DNA from: Helicobacter sp. 12S02232-10
GTDB lineage: Bacteria; Campylobacterota; Campylobacteria; Campylobacterales; Helicobacteraceae
Reading direction: 5' to 3'
Assembly (NCBI RefSeq): GCF_002272895.1
Contig: NZ_MLAQ01000004.1
Location: forward strand, 115,308-179,307
Length of the DNA: 64,000 nt
The first letter of the stretch is position 1; the number at the start of each line of letters is the position of its first letter. The translations under genes and the position numbers were made by a program. The notes beneath the pieces were generated by a model. The model was given only the letters and a program-made list of their open reading frames with translations. It made no database searches and was not told the DNA's origin. This document shows positions 37,859 through 47,499 of the stretch, piece after piece.

Positions 37859-39091
37859 ATGAGAAAAAAATATTTTGGTTCTATGGTGTTGCTACTTGCA
37901 GCAAGCTTTGGTTCTAGTAGTGCAATGGAGTTGAAACAATTTGGCTGGTTGGCGGGGTTTTACAATCAAGGACTAGCAAATACTCAAATGAGTGGTAGTA
38001 AGAGTCAAAGCTCTTATGCTGGTCTCCAATCTAGGATAGGGGTAAATTGGAATATGGGTTATGGTTGGAGTTCAGGAGCTGCTGTAGTGGCTGCACTTCC
38101 TGTTATGCAAAGCTCAAAAGCATATTCAAAATCTTATTATACCGATTCGGGAGATTTTTCTGATTTGTATGTTCGATATGCCAATGAGGGATTTAAATTT
38201 GCCTTAGGTAGATTTATGTCTGATGAATTTATCGCCTCTGATTGGATAGCTGGACCTCTTCAAGGCGGAGCAATTCGTTATACCAATAGTTTTTTTGACG
38301 TATGGGGAACGGTGATGGATTCAAAACTTGGTCTTGGAAAACAATTGGGCAGATATGGTTCGGAATTGAGTTGGTTAAAAGCCTATAATCCTACGATTAA
38401 AGAAAAAAGTATGGGTGGAGAGGTTTTATCTGGAGGTTTTGGATTTAAAAAATGGGGCTTTAGTATCGATCCTTATATCTTCTATAATACTAATGTTGTT
38501 TTAGCGAATGGACTCTATGGCAATAAAGGTCTTTTGCAGGCAGGTTTTAATGGTTCTTATGCTTATTCTAATAACTCTTTAAAAGCGATCACCACACTTA
38601 AATTTATGTTTCAAAACACTGAAGCTAGAAATGTTGCCTTAGGAATTCATGGTGGCTTGCCTTATAATGACTCTATCAATGCAAAAAGCAATAAAGATAA
38701 TACTTTTTTTGTTTTGATTGAAGAAGAATTAAGGTATCAAGCTTTCAAGGCCGGAGTAGGGTATTATCAAATTGATAGTGGAGCAGGTATTTGGTCTGTC
38801 AATGATAAAATGAGGTTTTATGGAAAATATGTCAATGGCATTGGGACTTCAAATTATTTGGCTAGAGGAGCTTATTCAGGTTATGTTTTCTTAGGTTATG
38901 ATGCTGATAGAATCAAGATTGATTTTCTTTATGCAGGAGGATCTTATAACGAAATTTCTTTAGCAACAATGTATCGTGCCTATAAGGGTAAAGATTCGGC
39001 TTTAGATATCGGAGGGGCTTATGTGAATTCAGGAGGCTCTATTTCAAAGAATTCCAACGCTTTGGTATTGTTTAGCAAACTTTCTTTTTAG
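37859..39091 (+). CDS. PF02521-like Helicobacter outer-membrane protein (Hof type), copy 4
   Basis: 410 residues with AAAGGAGC before the ATG. The signal peptide MRKKYFGSMVLLLAASFGSSSA is followed by mature MELKQFGWLAGFYNQGLAN; the C-terminus is VLFSKLSF. The conserved core is DFSDLYVRYANEGFKFALGRFMSDEFIASDWI, GPLQGGAIRY and MRFYGKYVNGIG. It is separated from copy 3 by a terminator and an AT-rich gap, so it probably has its own promoter. It ends in a hairpin shared with the converging ABC gene. Confidence 0.8.
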   Translation: MRKKYFGSMVLLLAASFGSSSAMELKQFGWLAGFYNQGLANTQMSGSKSQSSYAGLQSRIGVNWNMGYGWSSGAAVVAALPVMQSSKAYSKSYYTDSGDFSDLYVRYANEGFKFALGRFMSDEFIASDWIAGPLQGGAIRYTNSFFDVWGTVMDSKLGLGKQLGRYGSELSWLKAYNPTIKEKSMGGEVLSGGFGFKKWGFSIDPYIFYNTNVVLANGLYGNKGLLQAGFNGSYAYSNNSLKAITTLKFMFQNTEARNVALGIHGGLPYNDSINAKSNKDNTFFVLIEEELRYQAFKAGVGYYQIDSGAGIWSVNDKMRFYGKYVNGIGTSNYLARGAYSGYVFLGYDADRIKIDFLYAGGSYNEISLATMYRAYKGKDSALDIGGAYVNSGGSISKNSNALVLFSKLSF

Positions 39092-39105
39092 AAATTTTTT
39101 CCATC

Positions 39106-39130
39106 GGGGATTTAATCCCCTACTTTTATT
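39106..39130 (+). terminator. Intrinsic terminator after outer-membrane copy 4
   Basis: GGGGAT / ATCCCC (39106-39111 and 39115-39120) with loop TTA is followed by TACTTTTATTTTT. The T-rich tail is on the plus strand, so it serves the outer-membrane gene. The stop codon of the converging flippase gene lies inside the stem. Confidence 0.75.
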
Positions 39131-40806
39131 TTTCTTTCACATTTTTCTATCGTGCTGAGTCTGTGAGCAATAATAATAAGAGTTTTATTCCTTGCAATAT
39201 TATAAATTTCATCCATTATTTTTGTTTCAGTATCTGTATCCAAGGCGCTAGTAGCTTCATCAAGTACTAGAATTTCAGGATCATTATAAATCGCCCTTGC
39301 AATCCCTATGCGTTGTTTTTGTCCCCCACTGAGTTTGATGCCTCCATCTCCCACTAGAGTTTCTAATCCTTCATTTTCGACTAAAAAATCATAGATATTT
39401 GCCATTTTGCATGCCCAAATAAGCTTGTTTTTATCCATTTCGCTTCCAAAGGCCACATTTTCTGCCACAGTGCCTTCAAATAAATAAATATTTTGAGGGA
39501 TATAGCCTATTTTTTTTCTCCACGTTTTGATATTTTTGTTTGTAAGCTTTGTGTTATCAATATAAATTTCTCCTGAAGTTGGTTGATATATCCCGATAAT
39601 GAGATCGACCAAGGTTGATTTTCCTGCTCCGCTTGGACCGATAAAAGCAATTTTATCGCCCTTATAGATAGTGAGGTTAAAATTTTTAATAATGGTTTTT
39701 TGTCGGGTATAGCCAAAATTAATATTTTTAAGCGTAATGCTATTGTTAAAATCAAGAGGTTCTTCGCTCTCTTCTTTAGTTTGATAAACTAGATCATTAT
39801 AGACTATCTCTAGGGATTTTTGACTAAAAATAATAAAACCATAACTCGACATTATCTTATTGACAGAAGGCAAGATCCGATATAACGCTAAAGCATACAT
39901 TGAAATAATTGGCAATACCGCACTTGCATCGTTGTATCGATAAAGAATGTAAGCCACGCTGCCAATAAGGATACTAAAACCAACGGTTTCTAAAATATTT
40001 TTGGGGAGTTGGTTTAGGGTTTGATAAATAATTTGGGCATTAGCTCTTTTTTTGCCGGTGTTATTGAAGTTTGCATAAACTTTTTCTTCGTTCCCTCTGA
40101 GTTTAATGATCTTGAAGTTTCCAAAATTTTTTGAGAGAATTTTAAAAAATTTTTCCTCCATTTGGGCACGGATATTGCCTTGATTTTTGATGACTTTTCC
40201 AATACTTTTTATGATAAAAAGAATCTTAAAGCCTAAAATAAAACTCAAAACAATAGTCATTTTCCAACTCACTAAAAGCAAAAGGATATATAAAAGCAAG
40301 ATAGTAAAAATTTCTGAAAATATGGTTAGAAAATATTGGAAACACTGGGCGGCGTTTAATGATTCAGAAATGATTGTGCTACGAATTTTATCAGTGTTTT
40401 TATTTGTAAATTCAAGATAGGTTAAATTCATACTTTTGCAAAAAAGTTTATAAGAAAAATAATGGTATTTTCTAAAGGCAAAACGATTTAAGGCATATGT
40501 GTAGGCAATATTGTAGAATGCTCTAAAGATATAAAAAACAATCAATATAAAGCTAAAGGTAAGCATAAAGTTTAGGGTTGATTTGAATTCGAAAAACTCA
40601 TAAATAAATTTTGAAAACTTGTTTTGAAGAATGAGACTTGGGGTGCTTGCAAATGTGATGAAAGGCATAATAATACTGATACCAAAAGTTTCTATAATCG
40701 ATAAAAATATGGTTGCAAATAGCAAAATAACAAGAATTATTTTGTCCCGCTTGGTAATGAGGTGCCGAAGTTTATCAAGAATATTAAAGAAATTATTTTT
40801 TTTCAT
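39112..40806 (-). CDS. Wzk/PglK-like ABC lipid-linked glycan flippase
   Basis: 564-residue half-transporter. A membrane domain with about six TM segments (residues 20-320) precedes a nucleotide-binding domain with Walker A GPSGAGKST, signature LSGGQKQR, Walker B EILVLDEATSALD and switch AHRLSTIE. I use the ATG at 40806, which overlaps the fcl stop (ATGA) and has GGAG six bases upstream. H. pylori HP1206 (Wzk, the O-antigen flippase) sits near tuf as recalled. Here the fucose genes lie between. Flipping a fucosylated glycolipid is inferred from context. Confidence 0.8.
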   Translation of the reverse strand: MKKNNFFNILDKLRHLITKRDKIILVILLFATIFLSIIETFGISIIMPFITFASTPSLILQNKFSKFIYEFFEFKSTLNFMLTFSFILIVFYIFRAFYNIAYTYALNRFAFRKYHYFSYKLFCKSMNLTYLEFTNKNTDKIRSTIISESLNAAQCFQYFLTIFSEIFTILLLYILLLLVSWKMTIVLSFILGFKILFIIKSIGKVIKNQGNIRAQMEEKFFKILSKNFGNFKIIKLRGNEEKVYANFNNTGKKRANAQIIYQTLNQLPKNILETVGFSILIGSVAYILYRYNDASAVLPIISMYALALYRILPSVNKIMSSYGFIIFSQKSLEIVYNDLVYQTKEESEEPLDFNNSITLKNINFGYTRQKTIIKNFNLTIYKGDKIAFIGPSGAGKSTLVDLIIGIYQPTSGEIYIDNTKLTNKNIKTWRKKIGYIPQNIYLFEGTVAENVAFGSEMDKNKLIWACKMANIYDFLVENEGLETLVGDGGIKLSGGQKQRIGIARAIYNDPEILVLDEATSALDTDTETKIMDEIYNIARNKTLIIIAHRLSTIEKCERKIKVGD

Positions 40807-41762
40807 TTTTGCTCCAAATACCATTCATATACTTTTTGAATGCCTTTTTCGAGAGTGATTTCAGGTTCCCAACCCAGATTATTTATTTTTGAAGAATCCA
40901 AAAGTTTTTGATAAGTGCCATCAGGCTTTGAGGGATCAAATACAATTTTACCTTTGAAGCCTGAGATTTTTTGGATTAACAAAGCTAATTCTTTAATACT
41001 GATATCACTTCCATAACCGATATTGATATGTGTATTTTTTATTGTTTTAAGATCTTTTGCTAAATCTTTGAAGTCAATATTTTCCATAATATAAACACAG
41101 GCTTTTGCCATATCCAAGCTATATAGAAATTCTCTTCGAGGGTTTCCGCTACCCCAAAGCACTATAGTGTCTGAATTGTTTGATTTGGCTTCGTAAAATT
41201 TTCGAATCAGTGCAGGTAAAACATGAGAGGTTTCTAAATCAAAGTTATCGTTTTCTCCATAGAGATTTGTGGGCATTGCAGAGATAAAATTGCACCCGTA
41301 TTGCAAACTGAAAGCCTCGCACATTTTAAGACCGGTAATTTTTGCGATGGCATAAGGTTCATTTGTATATTCAAGCTCATTTGTGAGCAGATAAGATTCC
41401 TTAATGGGTTGGGGAGAATGTTTTGGATAAATACAACTTGAACCTAAAAATAAGAGTTTTTTTGCGTGATATTTATAGGCATTATAAATCACATTATTTT
41501 GGATTGCAAGATTTTGATAGATAAAATCTGCGCGATAGAGGTTGTTTGCGTTGATTCCTCCTACTTTTGCAGCGGCTAAAAAAATATATTCTGGCATTTC
41601 TTTTTCAAAAAAGGCTTGTGTTTGAGCAGAATCGGTTAAATCAAGTTCTGCACGGGTTTTTGTGAGAAGATTTTCATAACCTTTTGTTTTTAAAACTTTC
41701 ATAATAGCTGAACCTACCAATCCTTTATGACCCGCAATGAAAATTTTAGAATCTTTTTTCAT
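40803..41762 (-). CDS. fcl: GDP-L-fucose synthase
   Basis: Epimerase/reductase making GDP-L-fucose from the Gmd product. The 319 residues are a short-chain dehydrogenase-type protein. FIAGHKGLVGSAI is the nucleotide-binding loop. LGSSCIYPK holds the catalytic Ser, and YAIAK the Tyr/Lys pair. The start is ATG, 40 bases after gmd. It is coupled to the flippase gene by ATGA. It is also known as wcaG (HP0045 in recalled H. pylori order). Confidence 0.93.
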   Translation of the reverse strand: MKKDSKIFIAGHKGLVGSAIMKVLKTKGYENLLTKTRAELDLTDSAQTQAFFEKEMPEYIFLAAAKVGGINANNLYRADFIYQNLAIQNNVIYNAYKYHAKKLLFLGSSCIYPKHSPQPIKESYLLTNELEYTNEPYAIAKITGLKMCEAFSLQYGCNFISAMPTNLYGENDNFDLETSHVLPALIRKFYEAKSNNSDTIVLWGSGNPRREFLYSLDMAKACVYIMENIDFKDLAKDLKTIKNTHINIGYGSDISIKELALLIQKISGFKGKIVFDPSKPDGTYQKLLDSSKINNLGWEPEITLEKGIQKVYEWYLEQK

Positions 41763-41801
41763 TATTTTTCCTTATTGTTTTTCGGATTGCTTGCAATGTA
41801 T

Positions 41802-42914
41802 TTATTCAAAGTAACTCAAGATTTCATAACCTCCCTTTTGGAGATATTTATCTTTCTGTACTAGTTTTAAATCTGATTCCATCATTTCCTTTACCAAAGC
41901 TTTTAAATCGTATTCGGGAACCCAGCCAAGCTCTTCTTTTGCTTTGGTTGCATCGCCGATAAGCAAATCAACTTCTGTGGGGCGAAAATATTGTTTATCG
42001 ACACTGATGACTTCTTTACCAATTGGGAGCTGAAAATCTTTGTTTTGGCATTTTACTACATAACCTTTTTCTTTTACGCCCTCTCCTTGAAATTCAATTG
42101 TAATCCCCACTTCTTCAAATGCCATTTTAACAAATTGGCGTACTTCTGTAGTAGTTCCGGTGGCAATTACCCAGTCTTGAGGTTTTTGAGCTTGAAGGAT
42201 CATCCACATCATTCTGATATAATCTTTGGCATAACCCCAATCTCTTTTAGCCGAAAGATTACCAAGATAAAGTTTATCTTGAATTCCAAAAACAATTTTT
42301 GCCACCCCCCGTGTGATTTTTCGTGTTACGAATGTTTCCCCTCGGATCGGACTTTCGTGATTGAATAAAATTCCGTTGCTTGCAAAAATTCCATAGGCTT
42401 CACGATAATTTACCGTAATCCAATAAGCATAGAGTTTTGCGCAAGCATAGGGAGAGCGAGGATAAAAAGGAGTACTTTCTTTTTGTGGAATTTCTGATAC
42501 TTTTCCAAAAAGCTCACTTGTTGAAGCTTGATAAATCTTTGTTTTTTGAGTCAAACCCAACAGTCTGACGGCCTCAAGAATTCTCAATGTCCCAATTCCA
42601 TCAGCATTTGCAGTATATTCGGGAGTTTCAAATGAGACGGCTACGTGACTCATTGCGGCAAGATTATAAATTTCATCAGGTTGTACTTCTTGAATAATGC
42701 GCGTCAAATTCATTGAGTCGGTCATATCTCCATAGTGAAGAATAAAATTTCGATTTTGAATATGAGGATCTTGGTAGAGGTGATCAATGCGATCGGTATT
42801 AAAAAGAGAGCTTCTGCGTTTAATTCCATGAACTTCGTAGCCTTTTTTCAGTAAAAATTCTGCCAAATAAGCTCCGTCTTGTCCTGTGATACCTGTAATC
42901 AGTGCGACTTTCAT
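41802..42914 (-). CDS. gmd: GDP-mannose 4,6-dehydratase
   Basis: Converts GDP-mannose to GDP-4-keto-6-deoxymannose, the step before Fcl. The 370 residues open with [19 protein letters not shown] (NADP loop) and [18 protein letters not shown]. The catalytic motif YxxxK appears as [24 protein letters not shown] is a typical Gmd segment. It lies between manC and fcl on the same strand, which supports the specific substrate. Length is normal. Confidence 0.95.
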   Translation of the reverse strand: MKVALITGITGQDGAYLAEFLLKKGYEVHGIKRRSSLFNTDRIDHLYQDPHIQNRNFILHYGDMTDSMNLTRIIQEVQPDEIYNLAAMSHVAVSFETPEYTANADGIGTLRILEAVRLLGLTQKTKIYQASTSELFGKVSEIPQKESTPFYPRSPYACAKLYAYWITVNYREAYGIFASNGILFNHESPIRGETFVTRKITRGVAKIVFGIQDKLYLGNLSAKRDWGYAKDYIRMMWMILQAQKPQDWVIATGTTTEVRQFVKMAFEEVGITIEFQGEGVKEKGYVVKCQNKDFQLPIGKEVISVDKQYFRPTEVDLLIGDATKAKEELGWVPEYDLKALVKEMMESDLKLVQKDKYLQKGGYEILSYFE

Positions 42915-43049
42915 TCATTATCCTCTAGTTTGGAGTAAAATTTAGATCATTTTAACATATTTCAAAATAGCGTTATTGTTTGCAATGAAAATTATGTTTT
43001 ATTTTTTGAGGACCAAAGGATTTTCCTTAAATTTTTAGTAGGCATAGCA

Positions 43050-44447
43050 TTAGCACCTTCTAAAATCATCTTCTATTCTGATGATATCATCTTCGCCAAG
43101 ATACTCACCGACTTGTATTTCTATGATGACTAGATCAATTTTTCCCGGATTTTCTAAGCGATGAAGCTGCCCCATCGGAATATAAGTGGATTCATTGGCT
43201 TTTAAAAAAATTTCTTTATCTCCTATGGTGACGCTTGCACTCCCGCTTACTATTGTCCAATGTTCATTTCGATGAAAATGTTTTTGAAGACTAAGCCGAG
43301 ATTTGGGTTTGACAATGATTTGTTTGATTTTATAGCTGGGAGATTCGAGTAGAACAGTGTAATTTCCCCACGGACGATAGGCGGTTGTATGGATTTGAGT
43401 CAGATTGGGGTGGGATTGCTTGAGTCGCTTGAGTACGTCTTTTATTTTCTGAGATTCCCCTTTTTTTGTGATCAGTAAGGAGTCTTTTGTATCAATAACA
43501 ATCAAATCATTGATATTGATAGCGACGACAATTTTATCTGAAATGATAAAATTATTCTTACTCTCTGTTGCTATAAATGTGTTTTTAGATGCATTACCAT
43601 TGGTATCTTTTTCCCATTCTTCACTAAGAGATTCAAAGCTTCCCATATCGTTCCATAGAAAATCCCCGATCACGCATTTGACTTTTTGACTTTTTTCCAT
43701 CAGTGCGTAATCAATACTGATTTCAGGGATTTTTTTTGAAATCTCAGGATCTAAGCGAACGTATTCCCCGTCTTTTTTGGATATTTGATAGACCTCTTTG
43801 CATATTTTATAAACTTCTTTTGCGTGGAGTTCCATTTCACTAAGAAGAGTTGATGCTTTGAAGCAAAACATCCCGCTATTCCAGAAATAATTTTTTTCAT
43901 TAATATATTTTTTCGCAATTTCTAGGCAGGGTTTTTCGACAAATTTTTCAACATTATCATTGTTTTTGCTTTGGATATATCCATATCCAGTATGGGGACT
44001 TGAGGGTTTGATTCCAAAGGTTACAAGATAATCTTGTTCTGCATATTGGACTGCTTTTTGAATGGCTTTTTCGTAATTTTTGGAGTTTTTGATAAGATGA
44101 TCGCTTGGTAATGCTAAAATGATTTCATCTTCCCCATAATTTTTAATTGCGTCCAAAGCACTAAATACAAGTGCTGGAGCTGTATTTTTTCCGATGGATT
44201 CTAAAATATAGCTTTTAATTTCAACATTAGCATTTCTGGCTTGATCTTGAGCAAGAAAATAGTGATCTTGATTAGCAATTATTTGATAATGTCCATCGAA
44301 TTTTTCGATAATCGGAATATTTCTAAGCAAAGTTTGAGTAAAAAAAGACGTATCTTCCAAGAGAGGAACAAATTGCTTGGGCAATAAAGAACGCGAAAGT
44401 GGCCATAATCTTGTCCCTGAACCTCCGCAAAGTATAGCGATCGTCAT
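43050..44447 (-). CDS. manC: Mannose-1-phosphate guanylyltransferase / mannose-6-phosphate isomerase
   Basis: Makes GDP-mannose. The 465 residues combine an N-terminal nucleotidyltransferase (CGGSGTRLWPLSRSLLPKQF) with a C-terminal type II phosphomannose isomerase cupin (RPWGNYTVLLESPSYKIKQI, QKHFHRNEHW, MGQLHRLENPG). The bifunctional form can supply both steps. It is first in manC-gmd-fcl-flippase and divergent from the tRNA cluster, so its promoter lies in 44448-44612. The ribosome site is weak. Confidence 0.93.
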   Translation of the reverse strand: MTIAILCGGSGTRLWPLSRSLLPKQFVPLLEDTSFFTQTLLRNIPIIEKFDGHYQIIANQDHYFLAQDQARNANVEIKSYILESIGKNTAPALVFSALDAIKNYGEDEIILALPSDHLIKNSKNYEKAIQKAVQYAEQDYLVTFGIKPSSPHTGYGYIQSKNNDNVEKFVEKPCLEIAKKYINEKNYFWNSGMFCFKASTLLSEMELHAKEVYKICKEVYQISKKDGEYVRLDPEISKKIPEISIDYALMEKSQKVKCVIGDFLWNDMGSFESLSEEWEKDTNGNASKNTFIATESKNNFIISDKIVVAININDLIVIDTKDSLLITKKGESQKIKDVLKRLKQSHPNLTQIHTTAYRPWGNYTVLLESPSYKIKQIIVKPKSRLSLQKHFHRNEHWTIVSGSASVTIGDKEIFLKANESTYIPMGQLHRLENPGKIDLVIIEIQVGEYLGEDDIIRIEDDFRRC

Positions 44448-44562
44448 ATTCTTAGATTCCTACATTAATATATTTCAAACTTTACAATTATATAAAATTA
44501 TTAGGTTAAAACCCAATAGATTTGATATTTTTTATGGAATTCATATTTTTTAAATAAAACGC

Positions 44563-44592
44563 TTGACAGGGTAGGTTTAAAATAGGTATAAT
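44563..44592 (+). promoter_or_regulatory. Consensus sigma-70 promoter for the tRNA-tuf operon
   Basis: TTGACA (44563-44568) and TATAAT (44587-44592), both perfect hexamers, are 18 bases apart. They lie 20 bases before the first tRNA. This is the strongest promoter in the window and probably drives four tRNAs and at least tuf. Confidence 0.85.
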
Positions 44593-44612
44593 TTCGCCTT
44601 TATATTGAGTGT

Positions 44613-44688
44613 GCTGGTTTAGCTCAGTTGGTAGAGCAGCTGCCTTGTAAGCAGCAGGCCGGGGGTTCAAGTCCCTTAACCAGCTCCA
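44613..44688 (+). tRNA. tRNA-Thr (anticodon TGT)
   Basis: 76 bases with a full cloverleaf. Acceptor GCTGGTT pairs with AACCAGC. The D-arm is AGCTCAGTTGGTAGAGC. Anticodon loop TTGTAAG sits in a CTGCC/GGCAG-like stem, T-loop is GTTCAAG, and CCA is encoded. First gene of a four-tRNA cluster ahead of tuf. Confidence 0.95.
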
Positions 44689-44778
44689 TTGTTTTTAAAT
44701 TTTTCAAACCCTAAAACAGAATTCTCTGAATCAGTGTTTGACCAGTTTTGTTTGCTATAACTTTATTTTAGTTGTTTT

Positions 44779-44863
<85 letters not shown>

Positions 44864-44924
44864 CTAAATTTTAAATCTTTGCCAAAGATTTATCAATCAT
44901 ATAGGTTATGGTTTAAGTTAAGAT

Positions 44925-45001
44925 GCGGGAATAGCTCAGTTGGCTAGAGCATCAGCCTTCCAAGCTGAGGGTCGCGGGTTCGAGCCCCGTTTCCCGCTCC
45001 A
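44925..45001 (+). tRNA. tRNA-Gly (anticodon TCC)
   Basis: 77 bases. Acceptor GCGGGAA pairs with TTCCCGC. The anticodon arm TCAGCCTTCCAAGCTGA reads TCC, T-loop is GTTCGAG, and CCA is encoded. Third tRNA of the cluster. Confidence 0.95.
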
Positions 45002-45055
45002 TTTTACTGGGAGCTGAACTTCTATTAAAAAAGTGTTCCTATAGCTCCAAATAAT

Positions 45056-45130
<75 letters not shown>

Positions 45131-45244
45131 GTTTTTCTAAAGTAAAGATTTTAATACTTGAATGTTTTTGATATTTTTTAACATTATTGTAAGAACATTT
45201 TTATTAAAATCAGAATTCAAATTTTAATTTTCAGGAGAAAACAA

Positions 45245-46444
45245 ATGGCGAAGGAAAAATTTGTCAAAACTAAACCCCATGTTAATATCGGGACTATTGG
45301 ACACGTTGACCATGGTAAAACTACATTGAGTGCCGCTATTTCTGCTGTTTTGTCTCTTAAGGGTCTTGCTGAAATGAAAGACTATGACAACATAGACAAT
45401 GCCCCAGAAGAAAAAGAAAGAGGTATTACAATTGCGACTTCTCATATTGAATATGAAACAGAAAATAGGCATTATGCCCACGTAGATTGCCCTGGACACG
45501 CAGACTATGTAAAAAATATGATCACAGGTGCAGCTCAAATGGATGGTGCAATATTGGTTGTTTCTGCAGCAGATGGTCCTATGCCTCAAACAAGAGAGCA
45601 CATTCTTCTGTCTAGACAAGTAGGCGTTCCCTATATCGTGGTATTTTTAAATAAGCAAGATATGGTTGATGATCAAGAATTGCTTGATTTGGTTGAAATG
45701 GAAGTCAGAGAGCTTTTAAGTGCTTATGAATTCCCTGGTGATAATACTCCGATTGTTGCAGGGTCAGCTTTAAAAGCACTAGAAGAAGCTAAAGGTGGCA
45801 ATGTCGGAGAATGGGGTGAAAAAATCCTCAAATTGATGGCAGAAGTTGATAGCTATATCCCAACTCCTGAAAGAGATACCGATAAAACTTTCTTGATGCC
45901 AGTTGAAGATGTTTTTTCTATTGCTGGTAGAGGAACTGTTGTAACAGGTAGAATTGAAAGAGGGATTGTAAAAGTTGGTGATGAAGTTGAAATTGTAGGT
46001 ATTAGAGATACTCAAAAAACTACCGTTACCGGTGTTGAAATGTTTAGAAAAGAGTTGGATAAAGGTGAAGCCGGAGATAACGTCGGTGTTCTTTTGAGAG
46101 GAACTAAAAAAGAAGATGTTATTAGAGGTATGGTTTTGTGTAAGCCAGGTTCAATTACCCCTCATAAAAAATTTGAAGGCGAGATTTATGTTCTTTCAAA
46201 AGAAGAGGGTGGTAGACATACTCCATTCTTTGATGGTTATCGCCCTCAATTCTATGTTCGAACTACAGATGTAACCGGTTCTATCAAATTACCAGAAGGT
46301 GTTGAAATGGTTATGCCTGGCGACAATATAAAAATCAATGTTGAATTGATCAGTCCAATCGCTTTGGAGCTTGGAACCAAGTTTGCAATCAGAGAAGGTG
46401 GTCGAACAGTTGGTGCAGGTGTTGTAACAAAGATTATTGAGTAG
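45245..46444 (+). CDS. tuf: Elongation factor Tu
   Basis: GTPase that brings aminoacyl-tRNA to the ribosome. The 399 residues have G-motifs [23 protein letters not shown] and NKQD, then the two beta-barrel domains ending in [15 protein letters not shown]. Of the canonical G4 NKxD, NKQDM is intact. AGGAG precedes the ATG. Codon use is visibly more biased than in neighbours, as expected for a highly expressed gene. Linkage to upstream tRNAs and downstream rpmG is the usual Campylobacterota order. Confidence 0.97.
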   Translation: MAKEKFVKTKPHVNIGTIGHVDHGKTTLSAAISAVLSLKGLAEMKDYDNIDNAPEEKERGITIATSHIEYETENRHYAHVDCPGHADYVKNMITGAAQMDGAILVVSAADGPMPQTREHILLSRQVGVPYIVVFLNKQDMVDDQELLDLVEMEVRELLSAYEFPGDNTPIVAGSALKALEEAKGGNVGEWGEKILKLMAEVDSYIPTPERDTDKTFLMPVEDVFSIAGRGTVVTGRIERGIVKVGDEVEIVGIRDTQKTTVTGVEMFRKELDKGEAGDNVGVLLRGTKKEDVIRGMVLCKPGSITPHKKFEGEIYVLSKEEGGRHTPFFDGYRPQFYVRTTDVTGSIKLPEGVEMVMPGDNIKINVELISPIALELGTKFAIREGGRTVGAGVVTKIIE

Positions 46445-46459
46445 AATTGGGAAAATATT

Positions 46460-46618
46460 ATGAAAGTTAAAATAGGGCTAAAATGTTCTGAATGTGGTGA
46501 TATTAACTACAGCACAACAAAGAATGCTAAAACAAATACGGAAAAACTGGAGCTCAAAAAATTCTGCCCTAGGCTTAATAAACATACTATTCATAAGGAA
46601 GTTAAGCTAAAAAGCTAG
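46460..46618 (+). CDS. rpmG: 50S ribosomal protein L33
   Basis: 52 residues, [17 protein letters not shown] at the start and [11 protein letters not shown] at the end, typical of L33. The first zinc-ribbon pair CSEC is present, but the second has only one Cys (FCPRLNKH instead of CPRCRKH), so three of four ligands remain. The H. pylori protein is recalled to be similar. It lies 15 bases after tuf. Confidence 0.93.
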   Translation: MKVKIGLKCSECGDINYSTTKNAKTNTEKLELKKFCPRLNKHTIHKEVKLKS

Positions 46619-46635
46619 GATTTTTCCTAGCTTAT

Positions 46636-46711
46636 AGGTCAGTAGCTCCAATGGTAGAGCGTCGGTCTCCAAAACCGAGTGTTGGGGGTTCGAATCCCTC
46701 CTGGCCTGCCA
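46636..46711 (+). tRNA. tRNA-Trp (anticodon CCA)
   Basis: 76 bases between rpmG and secE. Acceptor AGGTCAG pairs with CTGGCCT. The anticodon arm TCGGTCTCCAAAACCGA reads CCA, T-loop is GTTCGAATC, and the CCA end is encoded. The rpmG-trnW-secE order is shared by many bacteria. Confidence 0.96.
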
Positions 46712-46747
46712 TTTTTAAATTGGGGTATAATTTAGAAGTGAGATTTT

Positions 46748-46927
46748 ATGAAAAAAATATTCGTATATTATAGATTGGCTAAAGAAGAATTATCAAAGGT
46801 AATTTTTCCTACTAAAGAACAAATAAGGAATGCTTCGATATCTGTTGTCGTTGTTGTTACTATTATTACTTTGTTTTTAGCACTAGTTGATCTTATTTTG
46901 TCTGCTTCTGTATCTAGTATTCTGTAA
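46748..46927 (+). CDS. secE: Preprotein translocase subunit SecE
   Basis: 59 residues, single-span SecE type. A short amphipathic helix (YRLAKEELSKVIFPTKEQI) with the conserved W/F-P-T region is followed by one TM segment (about 30-52). It clamps the two halves of SecY in the inner membrane. Its place between tRNA-Trp and nusG is conserved. It starts 36 bases after the tRNA. Confidence 0.93.
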   Translation: MKKIFVYYRLAKEELSKVIFPTKEQIRNASISVVVVVTIITLFLALVDLILSASVSSIL

Positions 46928-46938
46928 TAGGAGATTTT

Positions 46939-47472
46939 ATGTCATTAGATTGGTATGCTATACAGACTTATTCGGGTAGCGAGCAGGCTGTTAAAAGAGC
47001 AATTGAGAATCTTGTCAAAGAAAACAATATAGGCGATCGGTTAAAAGAGATTGTAGTTCCTACCGAAGATATTATTGAGGTTTCCAAAAAGAGCAAGAAT
47101 AAAGTAACTGAACAAAGCCTTTATCCAGGTTATGTTTTTATCAAGGTTGATTTAGACACTGCTCTTTGGCATAAGATACAATCTCTTCCTAAGGTCGGTA
47201 GATTTATAGGTGAGAGTAAAAAGCCAACACCTCTTAGTGAAGCTGATATTAACCACATTCTTGAAAAGGTTAAAAATCGTGCTGCACCTAAACCAAAAAT
47301 TTCTTTTGATCCTGGTGAAGTTGTGCGAATTGTGGAGGGTCCTTTTGCGAATTTTACGGCAACGGTTGAGGAATATGATATTGAACATAGAAAATTAAAA
47401 TTAAATGTTTCTATTTTTGGTAGAAATACTCCTATAGAAATACTATATTCACAAGTAGAAAAAATAGTATAA
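46939..47472 (+). CDS. nusG: Transcription termination/antitermination protein NusG
   Basis: Binds RNA polymerase and links it to Rho or the ribosome. The 177 residues show the NGN domain (WYAIQTYSGSEQAVKRAIE, PGYVFIKVDLD) and a C-terminal KOW domain (DPGEVVRIVEGPFANFTATVEEYD to FGRNTPIEILYSQVEKI). AGGAG lies upstream. It is eleven bases after secE, in the standard secE-nusG-rplK order. Confidence 0.96.
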   Translation: MSLDWYAIQTYSGSEQAVKRAIENLVKENNIGDRLKEIVVPTEDIIEVSKKSKNKVTEQSLYPGYVFIKVDLDTALWHKIQSLPKVGRFIGESKKPTPLSEADINHILEKVKNRAAPKPKISFDPGEVVRIVEGPFANFTATVEEYDIEHRKLKLNVSIFGRNTPIEILYSQVEKIV

Positions 47473-47499
47473 TTAAAAATATTTTTTTAAGGAAGTAAT

